Shown here in pieces: positions 23,865 through 32,323 of a stretch of DNA of 64,000 bases; within the stretch, counting starts at the first letter, position 1, and the number at the start of each line of letters is the position of its first letter. Origin of the DNA: Flavobacterium caeni. Its GTDB lineage: Bacteria > Bacteroidota > Bacteroidia > Flavobacteriales > Flavobacteriaceae. Made by a program: the position numbers and the translations under genes. The stretch lies in contig NZ_FMVF01000002.1 in assembly GCF_900101895.1 (NCBI RefSeq), positions 433,944-497,943 on the forward strand, written 5' to 3'. Below the pieces are notes generated by a model. The model was not told where the DNA came from and did no database searches. It saw only the letters and a list, made by a program, of their open reading frames with translations.

Positions 23865-26360
23865 TTATTTACCGGGTTGTATCGAAATCAGGTTGGCCAT
23901 GAGTCGGTAGGCACCCGAAACGCCTTCGGGCAGTTCCCTAAAGAAACTCAAGCCGGTGTAAATGTAATGTCCTTTGCCGTGTTTGGCCACGAGCAGCCCG
24001 CCTTTTTTTTCAGACTCGCCTTTGTCGTGCGACGATAATATAGGGGTAAAGGCTTTGTCCCATTCGTTGGGGTAGTACAGCCCTTGTTCCTGCTTCCAAT
24101 CCTTGAAGTCGTTTGGCGTGATCTTGTTCGGATGGTTGAGCACCGGGTGCGCCGGTTCGAGCAACGTCACCACGGCGTTTTCCTCGGTCACGCGTTCGCG
24201 CGAGATCTTGAGCGAGAAAGGCGCGATGTCCTTGGTCACAAAATCGTCGAGCGTGTTGTACTGTACGATCATCGTATGGCCCTGCGCGACAAAATCGAAC
24301 AACAGCTGTTGTTTGAACGCGAGTGCAGGTACGGTGTTGTAGGCGCGGATGCCCGTCATCACAACGTCGAATCCCTTGAGCAAATCGACCGACAGGTCTT
24401 CGGCCTTGACCACCGAAACGTCGTAACCCATTTGCTTGAGGCTACCCGGTACTTCATCGCCTGCGCCCATGATGTAGGCGATCTTTTGTTTGCCAGTCTT
24501 GATGTCGAGGTTCAGCAAACGGGCCTCGGCGGGCTTGAGCAACTGCTGGTGCGCGATGTGGTCGTAACCAATCTTGATTTGTTCGCGGTCGAACCGTTTG
24601 CCGTTTACCGTGGCGACGACTTTTGCGTTGATTTCCGAAATTTTCTCGGGCGCCGTCACCTCAAAGTTAAAGGTTAACGATTCGCCCTTTCGCGCCAGGT
24701 GGAAGACCCTGTTTTTGGGTGAAACCTTCCAATCGGCTGGTAGTTCGAGTACGAGTTCGCCTTTGACGTCGTCCTTTCCTGCCTTGACCAGGACGCCCAG
24801 CGTTTTGGTTTTTTCACCGTTAAAGATGGCGACTTTGTCAACAAAGGAAAGCGAAACATCGGGTACGATGTCGAACGGACGGTACACTTCGCCCTTGACA
24901 TCGTCGTTGAATTTGTAGATGATGGTGCGTTCGAACGGAATCGGTACGCCATTTACGGCCAAATCGAAAACCACTTTCTGGTCGCGGATGATGTCGGGCG
25001 TGCCGATGATTTTGGGGTCAGAAACCGTATACATGCCCACCGATGCCGGCTCGGCAAGCCAATAAGGTTGTGTGTAACCATCATTTTGCGGAAGCTGCAC
25101 CGTGGTTTCGAAATTGTTTAAAATATTAGGTTTTAGTTCGGTAGGTGCTATCGAATTGGCGGTTGCCATGGTCTTGACGCCCAACAGTTGCATCGGCACG
25201 TCGCTGCGGTTGATGGCCTCCAGTTTTAGTTTCACCGTACTGCCCGGTGTTGTTTCGGCGGTTTCGGCCACGGCCTCGAGATAGAGCCCCGCGCAGGCCG
25301 CGATCACGTTCTTGATTTCGTTGAGTTTGATGGGTTTCCAATGGTTGTCCTCGAGCGCCAACACCATCGTATAGGCCTTTGTGAGCATTGGGATACTTGC
25401 CGCCGGATGCTTGAAATCGAACTGTTTTTGTACCGATGCGAGCAAGTCGCCGATTGGCTTGCCGCCTTTGACGCGGTTCCACGAGGTATCGACGCCTTCA
25501 AAAATATCGGTTTTGTTCTGGCCATCGGCGCCCTTGAGCAATTCGAGGTATTCAAAATCTTCGCCGCGTACGCCCGTGTTGCCGAAGCCTTGCGACTGGT
25601 GACGGCTACGGCTCAGGGCCGCGATTTCCTGGTTCGATTTGCCGAGCGATTGATAATACACGCCTGTAGAAACCTTGTACAGTTTAGATTTGTCGGCCTT
25701 GTCGAATTTTTCGCGGCTGCCGTAAAACCACCAATTGGTGTTGAAAAACAAACGCTTGGGTTGCCACGGTTTGACGAGTGTCAGTTGTTGCGGGTATTTT
25801 TGACTGTCGTTGGTAAGGTCAAATGCTTCGACGCTGAGCATGGCCGAGGCCGTGTGGTGCCCGTGCGTGGTGCCGGGCGTACGTGCGTCGAAACGGTTGA
25901 TGATCACATCGGGTTGGAATTGACGGATCAGGTATACCATGTCGCCCAAAACATCTTCCTTTTTCCAGATTTGTAGCGTTTCGTCGGGGGTTTTCGAGTA
26001 GCCGAAATCGTTGGCACGCGAAAAGAACTGCTGTCCGCCGTCTATTCTTCGTGCCTCGAGCAATTCCTGGGTTCGGATCACGCCCAAACCTTCGCGCAAT
26101 TCGGGGCCTATCAGGTTCTGTCCGCCGTCGCCACGCGTGAGCGAAAGGTAAGCCGTTCGCGCGTGTTCGGCGTTGGCCATATACGAAATCAGACGTGTAT
26201 TTTCGTCGTCGGGATGCGCGGCCACATACAAAACCGATCCCAAGAAATTGAGTTTCTCGATTTGGCTGTAAATCTCTGAGGCGTTGGGTTTGGCGGGTTG
26301 TTGGGCGTGGAGAAGCGAGGAAAGCGACAAAAAAAGCAACAGCGTGCGGAATCTTGACAT
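23865..26360 (-). CDS. PIG-L family deacetylase, large secreted form
   Basis: This 831-residue protein has a signal peptide (FRTLLLFLSLSSLLHAQ). The LmbE/PIG-L domain (about 40-300) has the zinc motif AAHPDDE (49-53 HPDDE) and TTHGHHTAS, the distal histidines. The remaining ~500 residues include beta-sandwich-like regions and a glutamine-amidotransferase-like stretch (DVVMTGIRAYN, then FVAQGHTMIVQYNT). It probably deacetylates an N-acetylated sugar or conjugate in the periplasm. The operon with the symporter suggests that the product is imported. Confidence 0.88.
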   Translation of the reverse strand: MSRFRTLLLFLSLSSLLHAQQPAKPNASEIYSQIEKLNFLGSVLYVAAHPDDENTRLISYMANAEHARTAYLSLTRGDGGQNLIGPELREGLGVIRTQELLEARRIDGGQQFFSRANDFGYSKTPDETLQIWKKEDVLGDMVYLIRQFQPDVIINRFDARTPGTTHGHHTASAMLSVEAFDLTNDSQKYPQQLTLVKPWQPKRLFFNTNWWFYGSREKFDKADKSKLYKVSTGVYYQSLGKSNQEIAALSRSRHQSQGFGNTGVRGEDFEYLELLKGADGQNKTDIFEGVDTSWNRVKGGKPIGDLLASVQKQFDFKHPAASIPMLTKAYTMVLALEDNHWKPIKLNEIKNVIAACAGLYLEAVAETAETTPGSTVKLKLEAINRSDVPMQLLGVKTMATANSIAPTELKPNILNNFETTVQLPQNDGYTQPYWLAEPASVGMYTVSDPKIIGTPDIIRDQKVVFDLAVNGVPIPFERTIIYKFNDDVKGEVYRPFDIVPDVSLSFVDKVAIFNGEKTKTLGVLVKAGKDDVKGELVLELPADWKVSPKNRVFHLARKGESLTFNFEVTAPEKISEINAKVVATVNGKRFDREQIKIGYDHIAHQQLLKPAEARLLNLDIKTGKQKIAYIMGAGDEVPGSLKQMGYDVSVVKAEDLSVDLLKGFDVVMTGIRAYNTVPALAFKQQLLFDFVAQGHTMIVQYNTLDDFVTKDIAPFSLKISRERVTEENAVVTLLEPAHPVLNHPNKITPNDFKDWKQEQGLYYPNEWDKAFTPILSSHDKGESEKKGGLLVAKHGKGHYIYTGLSFFRELPEGVSGAYRLMANLISIQPGK

Positions 26361-26380
26361 AACCGAATTTTAAACAAAAT

Positions 26381-26414
26381 CAAATATAAGCATTTTGCAC
26401 GGCGGGTTTTTCAA
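26381..26414 (-). promoter_or_regulatory. Promoter TTG-N23-TATATTTG for the PIG-L/symporter operon
   Basis: On the minus strand, TTG at 26412-26414 and TATATTTG at 26381-26388 are 23 bp apart, ending 20 bases before the start at 26360. Confidence 0.65.
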
Positions 26415-26430
26415 TTGGGTTTTCTTTAAC

Positions 26431-26465
26431 AAAAAAGAGCGAAGCTTTGGGCTTCACTCTTTTTC
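26431..26465 (-). terminator. Rho-independent terminator
   Basis: AAAAAGAGTGAAGCC pairs with GCTTCGCTCTTTTTT around CAAA on the minus strand, 22 bases after the stop of the small secreted-protein gene at 26487. Confidence 0.8.
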
Positions 26466-26486
26466 CAGAAATTGTTGAGATTTATT

Positions 26487-26789
26487 TTAGTCGTCGCAAC
26501 CGTGCTTGTGGTGTCTTTTGTGGCCGCGGTGGTATTTGTGTTTGTACTTGGGATGTCTGTCTTTGACATAAACCACGCGGGTGGGTCTTTCTACATACAC
26601 GGGTCTGTGGACCACTACGCGTCGTGGGGCGACATAAACCGGGGCATGGACAACATGGACGGGTTCATACACCGCTACGGGTACCGGAAGCGGAATTCCA
26701 AGACTTACATTGACCGAAACCTGTGCTTGCGTTGGCAACGCAGCGAACAAGGTGAACAAAAGGACTGTGGCAGTTTGAAGTGTTTTCAT
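26487..26789 (-). CDS. Small secreted Val/Tyr/Pro-rich protein with His-rich end
   Basis: This 100-residue protein has a signal peptide (about 1-22, ending ALPTQAQ), then a low-complexity stretch of PVYV, RRVVVHRPVYV units, and a basic histidine-rich tail (HKYHRGHKRHHKHGCDD). Related short proteins occur in Bacteroidetes, with no function known to me. The histidine tail could bind metal. It has its own terminator. Confidence 0.7.
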   Translation of the reverse strand: MKTLQTATVLLFTLFAALPTQAQVSVNVSLGIPLPVPVAVYEPVHVVHAPVYVAPRRVVVHRPVYVERPTRVVYVKDRHPKYKHKYHRGHKRHHKHGCDD

Positions 26790-26889
26790 CGTTTTATCAT
26801 TTAGTCATTACGACAGTTAGTAAAACGGGATTTCCAATTACCGTACCTCGAATCGGAATTTTAGAAAACTTTAACCTTCGGCCGATTTA

Positions 26890-27276
26890 TTATTCGATCG
26901 AAGCCGTGAGTTTCTTGATGTTGTTCTTGGTGATGTACGGATACTTCTTTTTGTGGCGCGACAGGAATTGCGTAGGATCGTCGTCGTCATAATCGTGGAT
27001 CACGACATTGACTTTGTTGTAGAGCGAATAGCCGCGGTAGCCTTCCGGAATTTCATCGGCAACAATCCATTGCCCGTTCTCGGTATACCAGTATTCGTTT
27101 TTTTGCGTGTCGTAGTAGGCTTCGAGATTGGGGAAGTAATAGTAACGCAGGATGCAGTTGGTTTGGGGATCGATCAGTTGTCCTGACACGTTCTTGGTGG
27201 TCGCGGTTTGCGCAAACGCAATCGGACTAAGGAGCAATGCAATGAGCGCGATGGTGTTCTTTAAACTTTTCATCAT
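26890..27276 (-). CDS. Small secreted hypothetical protein
   Basis: This 128-residue protein has a signal peptide (KNTIALIALLLSPIAFAQ). The mature part is rich in tyrosine and aspartate, with ILRYYYFPNLEAYYDTQKNEYWYTENGQWI and a DYDDDDP acidic patch before a basic end (SRHKKKYP). No known domain is recognised. A WxxxxG-type aromatic motif suggests a small beta fold. It stands alone, with gaps on both sides. Confidence 0.7.
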   Translation of the reverse strand: MMKSLKNTIALIALLLSPIAFAQTATTKNVSGQLIDPQTNCILRYYYFPNLEAYYDTQKNEYWYTENGQWIVADEIPEGYRGYSLYNKVNVVIHDYDDDDPTQFLSRHKKKYPYITKNNIKKLTASIE

Positions 27277-27510
27277 TCTAGTGTTTTGTTTTGAAAGGTT
27301 TTGAGGTCTTTCAAAAAGTTGAACCTATTCCTCATTTAAATTACAATGTAAAGGTAACGTAAAAACCTGTACAAAAGTCGATTAAAGTGTAAAAAACATC
27401 GATAAAATACACTTTTTAACTAATAAATAAAGAAAAGTACTACAAGTTATAACGTTTGAGATGAATCATCACCAAATGATTTAATCAGAAACGGAGTGCA
27501 AAAGTACGCA

Positions 27511-28044
27511 CTAATCCGTAAATTCTTGGTCTTCGTAGAAATTATTTATGATCGAAATGCCTTTTTGCAGCATCAGGTTGTTCGGATACGAAATACGTTC
27601 GCCGTCCTTGGTGCGCAAAAGCGTATGGAACGCACGAATGTCCTCTATTTCGGCTTCGATCGGAAAGTCCTTGTCGTGTATCTTGATGATGTCGCCAATC
27701 TTGAACGGAAACGAAAACAGCAGGATGATGCCCGAGGTCACGTTGCTCAGAATCGACCATTGCGCAAAGAACGCCACGCCCACAACGGTGACCACCGACG
27801 AAATCGTCAGGAAAATATCGTCGGTTTGTACGCCCCAAATGATAAAGATCCCGATGCAGAACAAAATGGTCAAAAAGATGTTGTTGTACCGGATCACCAG
27901 ATTGGCGCGGTGCTCGAGGATTTCGCTGGTCTTGGCGTAGTGCTTGATCACCTTGGCCGAAAAAAACCGAAGGATAACGACGACCAAAACCAAAATTGCG
28001 GTCGCCAAGATTTCTACATACAACTCACGGATTGCAATCATCAT
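27511..28044 (-). CDS. Small mechanosensitive channel (MscS-like)
   Basis: This 177-residue protein has N-terminal membrane helices (about 10-30, 55-75, 80-100) and then the MscS beta-domain with AQWSILSNVTSGIILLFSFPFKIGDII and later YPNNLMLQKGI. It is much shorter than MscS (~286) and lacks the C-terminal cage. It probably releases ions on osmotic downshock, or has another role. Its start overlaps the Maf stop by four bases in a five-gene operon. Confidence 0.85.
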   Translation of the reverse strand: MMIAIRELYVEILATAILVLVVVILRFFSAKVIKHYAKTSEILEHRANLVIRYNNIFLTILFCIGIFIIWGVQTDDIFLTISSVVTVVGVAFFAQWSILSNVTSGIILLFSFPFKIGDIIKIHDKDFPIEAEIEDIRAFHTLLRTKDGERISYPNNLMLQKGISIINNFYEDQEFTD

Positions 28045-28616
28045 TCAAGGTTTGATAAATAGTCAAATAATCGATGTGTAGGCAGTCCGACCACATTGGT
28101 ATAGGAGCCTTCTATTTTCGAGATTGCCACGAGCCCGATCCAGTCCTGGATGCCATAGGCGCCCGCCTTGTCAAACGGACGGTGCTTGTCCAGGTAGTAG
28201 CGGATTGCTTTTTCGCTCAAATCGGCAAAGGTCACGCGCGTCACTTCGTGCAGTAGATCTTGGCGCTTTGTTGTGGTCAAACACACCGATGTGATCACTT
28301 CGTGTGTGCTGCCCGCCATGGTTTGCAGCATATTCACCGCGTCTTCATAGTCCTTGGGTTTGCCGAGTGCCCTGCCTTTGTGCCACACGATCGTATCGCT
28401 GGTCACGAGCAGTTCGTTGTCGGCTATTTCACCGCGAAAGGCGTCGGCTTTGAGCACCGCAAGATAGTTGGTGATTTGTTCGGCCTGCAATTCGGGCGGA
28501 TACACTTCGTCTACGTCCTTGAGGCGGATTTCGAAATCGAGGTCCAAATCCTTGAAGAACTGCTGCCTGCGCGGCGAACCCGAGGCCAGAATGATTTTAT
28601 AGTTCGACTTAAGCAT
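28041..28616 (-). CDS. maf: Maf-family nucleotide pyrophosphatase
   Basis: This 191-residue protein has ILASGSPRRQQFF at the start, SDTIVWHKGRALGKPKD, the GSTHEVITSV segment and FDKAGAYGIQDWIGL. These are Maf signatures. The protein hydrolyses non-canonical or excess nucleoside triphosphates (dTTP/UTP type by motif). The start at 28616 is taken because the frame above it reads through the upstream gene. It overlaps UbiA by eight bases and MscS by four, so it is translationally coupled. Confidence 0.92.
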   Translation of the reverse strand: MLKSNYKIILASGSPRRQQFFKDLDLDFEIRLKDVDEVYPPELQAEQITNYLAVLKADAFRGEIADNELLVTSDTIVWHKGRALGKPKDYEDAVNMLQTMAGSTHEVITSVCLTTTKRQDLLHEVTRVTFADLSEKAIRYYLDKHRPFDKAGAYGIQDWIGLVAISKIEGSYTNVVGLPTHRLFDYLSNLE

Positions 28617-29535
28617 GGTGCGAAATATTATAGGAGATGACCGCCATCGACACAATCCCAAAGAAAATCACAAATTTAAGCACCAGGCTCAAATGCGCGA
28701 ACTCTTTTTTCTTGCTGGCCGACCACATGCGCATCGAAAAATAGATCAGCGGCGCCACCACCAAAACCAGTCCGTAAATCACCGACAGGTACAAATCGTT
28801 GGCAAACAAATAGGTGTGGAGGTAATGCAGCAAAAGCGCTATCGGGACAAGGCTCAGTACAAACACGACGCGCGCCGTACGACCCACGCCCAGTACAATC
28901 GGCAGCGTTTTCATGCCTTGGTTGTAGTCGCCGTTCACGTCCTCGAGGTCCTTGACCATTTCGCGCAAGAGGTTCACAATAAACGCAAACACCGCATAAT
29001 CGAGCAAAACCGACGACACCGTGAGCATTTGTGCGCGGTTGTAATCGTACATCATCGGCAAAATATCGAACGCAACCACAATTAGCACGCTCATGGCCAA
29101 AATCAAAGCGACCACCACATTGCCCACCACGGCCATTTGCTTGAGTGTGTTAGCATAAAAATACAGCAACGTTGCGATCAGGATAAATGCCGATCCGAAT
29201 CCCGGACGCTCGATGGCGTTGGCCAAATAAAACCCGATGCCCACTCCTACAATGTTGAGCGCAACGTACAGATAATACGCGTGTTCTTCGCTGATTTTGG
29301 TCCCGACGATCACGCGCGACGGTTTGTTTTCGGCGTCGGTCGGCTGGTCCAGGATGTCGTTGATGACATAGCCCGCGGCCGCAATCAGCACCGTCGACAG
29401 CACGAGCAACGCATATTGCCAGTCGCTGAGCCCTAATGGGATGTTCTGCAATTCTAGGAATCCGTACCGAATGATGAGTTGCATGACGGCCAGCATCAGC
29501 AGGTTGGGGTAGCGTATGAGTTGGAGGTATTTCAA
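28609..29535 (-). CDS. UbiA-family prenyltransferase (geranylgeranylglycerol-phosphate type)
   Basis: This 308-residue membrane enzyme has about nine helices. The first prenyl-diphosphate motif is VINDILDQPTDAENKP (NDxxD) and the second is around EMVKDLEDVNGDYNQGMKTLPIVLG (DxxxD). Flavobacterial relatives are usually labelled geranylgeranylglycerol-phosphate geranylgeranyltransferase. The true acceptor in bacteria is unclear. It is distinct from the menA gene at 52422. It belongs to an operon with KdsC-like, Maf and MscS genes. Confidence 0.85.
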   Translation of the reverse strand: MKYLQLIRYPNLLMLAVMQLIIRYGFLELQNIPLGLSDWQYALLVLSTVLIAAAGYVINDILDQPTDAENKPSRVIVGTKISEEHAYYLYVALNIVGVGIGFYLANAIERPGFGSAFILIATLLYFYANTLKQMAVVGNVVVALILAMSVLIVVAFDILPMMYDYNRAQMLTVSSVLLDYAVFAFIVNLLREMVKDLEDVNGDYNQGMKTLPIVLGVGRTARVVFVLSLVPIALLLHYLHTYLFANDLYLSVIYGLVLVVAPLIYFSMRMWSASKKKEFAHLSLVLKFVIFFGIVSMAVISYNISHHA

Positions 29536-29578
29536 GGTTGTTGTTTATTGTTTATTGTTTATTCTTTATTGTTATTTA

Positions 29579-30106
29579 TTAGTCGTGTTTGCCGTCAAAG
29601 TTTTCCATCCATTTGCCCTGCAGTTTCATCACCTGTTCGATGGCGTCGCGCACGGCACCGCGTCCGCCGTTTTTGTGCGAGATGTATTTGGAAATCCCTT
29701 TGATCTCGGGGCTCGCATCCTGCGGGCACGCGGGCAGGCCAACCAATTTCATCACATGGTAATCGGGAATGTCGTCGCCCATGTACAGCACATTTTCAGG
29801 ATCGATGCCATACAGCTCGGTGTATTCCTTGAACGTTTCGACCTTGTCGGGTGCGGCCAAATGGATGTCGGTGATGCCCAGGTTGCGCAACCGGATGCGT
29901 ACGCCTTCGTTCGATCCGCCCGAGATGATGCACACATGATAGCCGCTTTCTACAGCCGCCTTCATCGCAAATCCGTCGCGGATGTTCATCACGCGAAGCA
30001 TGTCGCCGGTGGGCGTCACGTGTACCGAGCTGTCGGTGAGTACGCCGTCTACATCAAAGATGAACGTCGTGATCTGGTTCATGATTTCCTTATAACTTTT
30101 GGCCAT
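29579..30106 (-). CDS. HAD-IIIA phosphatase, KdsC-like
   Basis: This 175-residue protein has FIFDVDGVLTDS (motif I), IISGGSNEG (motif II), the lysine region DKVETFKEY and VLYMGDDIPDYHVM (motif III), with a C-terminal NGGRGAVRDAIEQV typical of KDO-8-phosphate phosphatase. No KDO genes are nearby, so the substrate is inferred only from similarity. Its start overlaps the DUF2520 stop by 17 bases. Confidence 0.85.
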   Translation of the reverse strand: MAKSYKEIMNQITTFIFDVDGVLTDSSVHVTPTGDMLRVMNIRDGFAMKAAVESGYHVCIISGGSNEGVRIRLRNLGITDIHLAAPDKVETFKEYTELYGIDPENVLYMGDDIPDYHVMKLVGLPACPQDASPEIKGISKYISHKNGGRGAVRDAIEQVMKLQGKWMENFDGKHD

Positions 30107-30845
30107 GTTGTATCGAGTGGGTTAGGAGTTCGTATATTTTTTGTTGGTTGTCCGGTAAAAAATCGAGGTGTTTTTGGATGGTTGCTGCGTCGTTTCGCTT
30201 GGCGGGTCCGGTTTGCGCCTCATTTGGCGTGAGCGTCATGACTTTGTCGGCCGTTTCGAGGATCAGCGGTTTGAGGATCTCGAACGGGATTTGGTTCGCA
30301 TCGCAAATGTCGGCGCCCATTGCATACAGATGGTTCACGAAATTGTTGACGAAAACCGCGGCCACGTGCAATGCCTGCCTTTGCGTCGAGTCGATAGGGT
30401 ACACTTTTTTAGACAACGCGCCCGCCACGGTTTCGAGCATTTTGTAATCGTCGGGTGTTTGCGCTTCGAGGCAAATCGGAATTTTGTCGAAATCGACCGT
30501 CTTGTTTTTGGAAAAAGTCTGCAACGGATAAAATACGCCGCGTCTGTTTTTGTGGTCGAGACCTTCGATCGAAACGCTTCCCGAAGTATGCACCACCAAG
30601 CGGTTCTCGAACGGCAGGCGCTCCGATAACATTCCGATGGCGTCGTCCGAAACGGCAATTACGTACAAATCGGCCGGCTTCAATCCACTCAAATCATCGG
30701 TAATCTCGGCCAGGCCAGAAAACTGCTCAAGCGCACGGCTGTCGCGCGCAAAAAGTTGCACCAATTCTACGGCAGTGCTTTGCGAAAAGGCTTGAATCAA
30801 GTGATGCGCCACATTGCCCGAACCGATGACCGTTATTGTAACCAT
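30090..30845 (-). CDS. Rossmann-fold DUF2520 protein
   Basis: This 251-residue protein has an N-terminal NAD(P)-binding motif VTITVIGSGNVAHHLIQAF and a C-terminal helical DUF2520 domain with AAVFVNNFVNHLYAMGADIC and TGPAKRNDAATIQKHLDFL. The layout is like pyrroline-carboxylate reductase and ketopantoate reductase relatives, but the activity is unknown. It is the first gene of the operon, with a good promoter upstream. Confidence 0.88.
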   Translation of the reverse strand: MVTITVIGSGNVAHHLIQAFSQSTAVELVQLFARDSRALEQFSGLAEITDDLSGLKPADLYVIAVSDDAIGMLSERLPFENRLVVHTSGSVSIEGLDHKNRRGVFYPLQTFSKNKTVDFDKIPICLEAQTPDDYKMLETVAGALSKKVYPIDSTQRQALHVAAVFVNNFVNHLYAMGADICDANQIPFEILKPLILETADKVMTLTPNEAQTGPAKRNDAATIQKHLDFLPDNQQKIYELLTHSIQHGQKL

Positions 30846-30876
30846 GCGGCTAAATTAATAAAATGGAGCCGAGGGG

Positions 30877-30907
30877 CAAAAGTAAAAGGGTAAATTCCAT
30901 CCTGCAA
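30877..30907 (-). promoter_or_regulatory. Promoter TTG-N20-TACTTTTG for the DUF2520-MscS operon
   Basis: On the minus strand, TTG at 30905-30907 and TACTTTTG at 30877-30884 are 20 bp apart, 31 bases before the start codon. Confidence 0.65.
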
Positions 30908-30931
30908 CTTGCGGGCGAAATCCAAAGCCAA

Positions 30932-31327
30932 TCAGTCCTTGAGCACGGTTTGAATGTCGATCTCATTCTTCAAAATACGGTGTATGGGGCACTTGCCCGC
31001 AATTTCCAACAATTTGGCGCGTTGCTCGGTGTCGAGGTTGCCGAACAAACGAATGTCCATCTTGAAATCGGCGCGACCTTCGAGCGCATGGTTTTCGAGC
31101 GTCACGTTTACCATGGTTTCCTGCAAATCCCAACCCTTTCGGTCGGCATACATGCGCAACGTGATGGCCGTACACGAAGCCAACGACGCGGCCAGCAGGT
31201 CACTGGGTTTTGGCCCAAGATTGGCGCCGCCCACTTCAAGCGGTTCGTCTACAATCAGGGTGTGGTGGTCTGTCTTGATTTGTGTCTTGTATCGTTCTTT
31301 GCCCGTGGCGGCGGTAACGTTCGTCAT
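30932..31327 (-). CDS. OsmC-family peroxide-detoxifying protein
   Basis: This 131-residue protein has both redox cysteines: SLASCTAITLRMYADRKG and IAGKCPIHRIL. OsmC/Ohr proteins reduce organic hydroperoxides using thiols. The ANLGPKPSDLLAASL segment fits the OsmC/YhfA branch. The start at 31327 overlaps the pirin stop by four bases (ATGA), so the frame extension above it is rejected. Confidence 0.9.
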   Translation of the reverse strand: MTNVTAATGKERYKTQIKTDHHTLIVDEPLEVGGANLGPKPSDLLAASLASCTAITLRMYADRKGWDLQETMVNVTLENHALEGRADFKMDIRLFGNLDTEQRAKLLEIAGKCPIHRILKNEIDIQTVLKD

Positions 31328-32217
31328 GTTTTTGGTTTTAGGGGATTGGGTTCGGGCAACGGGACAAACCCGGTCTCGCCGTCTATTTTGGGGAAAGTTT
31401 GTTCGGTCCAGCGTTTTTTGGCGTCTTCGATCAATTCGTGGCTGGTGGCCACAAAATTCCAAAAGATAAAACGCTCCTCGGGAAATTTTTCGCCACCAAA
31501 AATATACACGGTCGTGTTTTCGGCCATCGTAAACGCGCACAGTTTGACGTCGTTGGCCACCAGGATTTGTTTCGGGCCATAGGTGTGTCCGTCGTTTTCG
31601 ATGCTGCCCTCGAGAATGTACAGCGCGCTCTCGCCAAACAATTCATCGCCTATGGAAACGGTTTGCCGCGCGTTCGATTTGATTTCAATCAGATAAAGCG
31701 GGCTGTATACCGGAACAGGCGATTTACGGCCAAATACTTCACCCGCGATCAATTTGAACGAAATGCCGTCCTGCTGCCAGTGCGGTATTTCGTGGTCCGA
31801 GGCGTGGTAGAAACTCGGTTCCATTTGCTCGAGTTCCTTGGGCAAGGCGACCCAAATCTGCAAACCGTGCAGCGATTTTTCGGAATGGCGCAAATACTCG
31901 GGCGTGCGCTCGGAATGTACGATGCCTTTGCCCGATGTCATCCAGTTGACTTCACCCGGCTTGATCTCGACGGCGCTTCCCAGGCTGTCGCGGTGCATGA
32001 TGCTGCCCTCGAACAAATAGGTCAGTGTCGAAAGCCCGATGTGCGGATGCGGCGGCACGTCGAAATTCTCGTAATCGCGCAACGACACCGGTCCCATGTG
32101 GTCGATGAACGCAAACGGCCCCACGGTTCTTTTCTCGCGGAACGGCAACAACCGGCCGACCATGAAATTGCCGACCACGCTGGGCCTTTCCTCAATGATG
32201 AGTTGGATGTTGGACAT
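31324..32217 (-). CDS. Pirin-family cupin protein
   Basis: This 297-residue bicupin has the pirin metal site in FDVPPHPHIGLSTLTYLFEG with a further histidine in MHRDSLG and glutamate in SGKGIVHSERTPE. Pirins bind iron and can act as quercetin dioxygenases. In bacteria they are often tied to stress responses. The coupled OsmC gene supports an oxidative-stress role. Confidence 0.9.
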   Translation of the reverse strand: MSNIQLIIEERPSVVGNFMVGRLLPFREKRTVGPFAFIDHMGPVSLRDYENFDVPPHPHIGLSTLTYLFEGSIMHRDSLGSAVEIKPGEVNWMTSGKGIVHSERTPEYLRHSEKSLHGLQIWVALPKELEQMEPSFYHASDHEIPHWQQDGISFKLIAGEVFGRKSPVPVYSPLYLIEIKSNARQTVSIGDELFGESALYILEGSIENDGHTYGPKQILVANDVKLCAFTMAENTTVYIFGGEKFPEERFIFWNFVATSHELIEDAKKRWTEQTFPKIDGETGFVPLPEPNPLKPKT

Positions 32218-32262
32218 GGTGAGTGATTTGCCTTAAAAGTACAAAGATTCGCGCGCCTGGCC

Positions 32263-32304
32263 AAAAAAAATGCCCGGTGGTTGTAATCGGCAACCCCGGG
32301 CATT
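32263..32304 (-). terminator. Strong rho-independent terminator
   Basis: AATGCCCGGGGTTG and CAACCACCGGGCATT form a long GC-rich stem followed by a run of Ts on the minus strand, just past the secreted-protein gene stop at 32324. Confidence 0.85.
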
Positions 32305-32323
32305 CGCATCACAATAATCAGAA

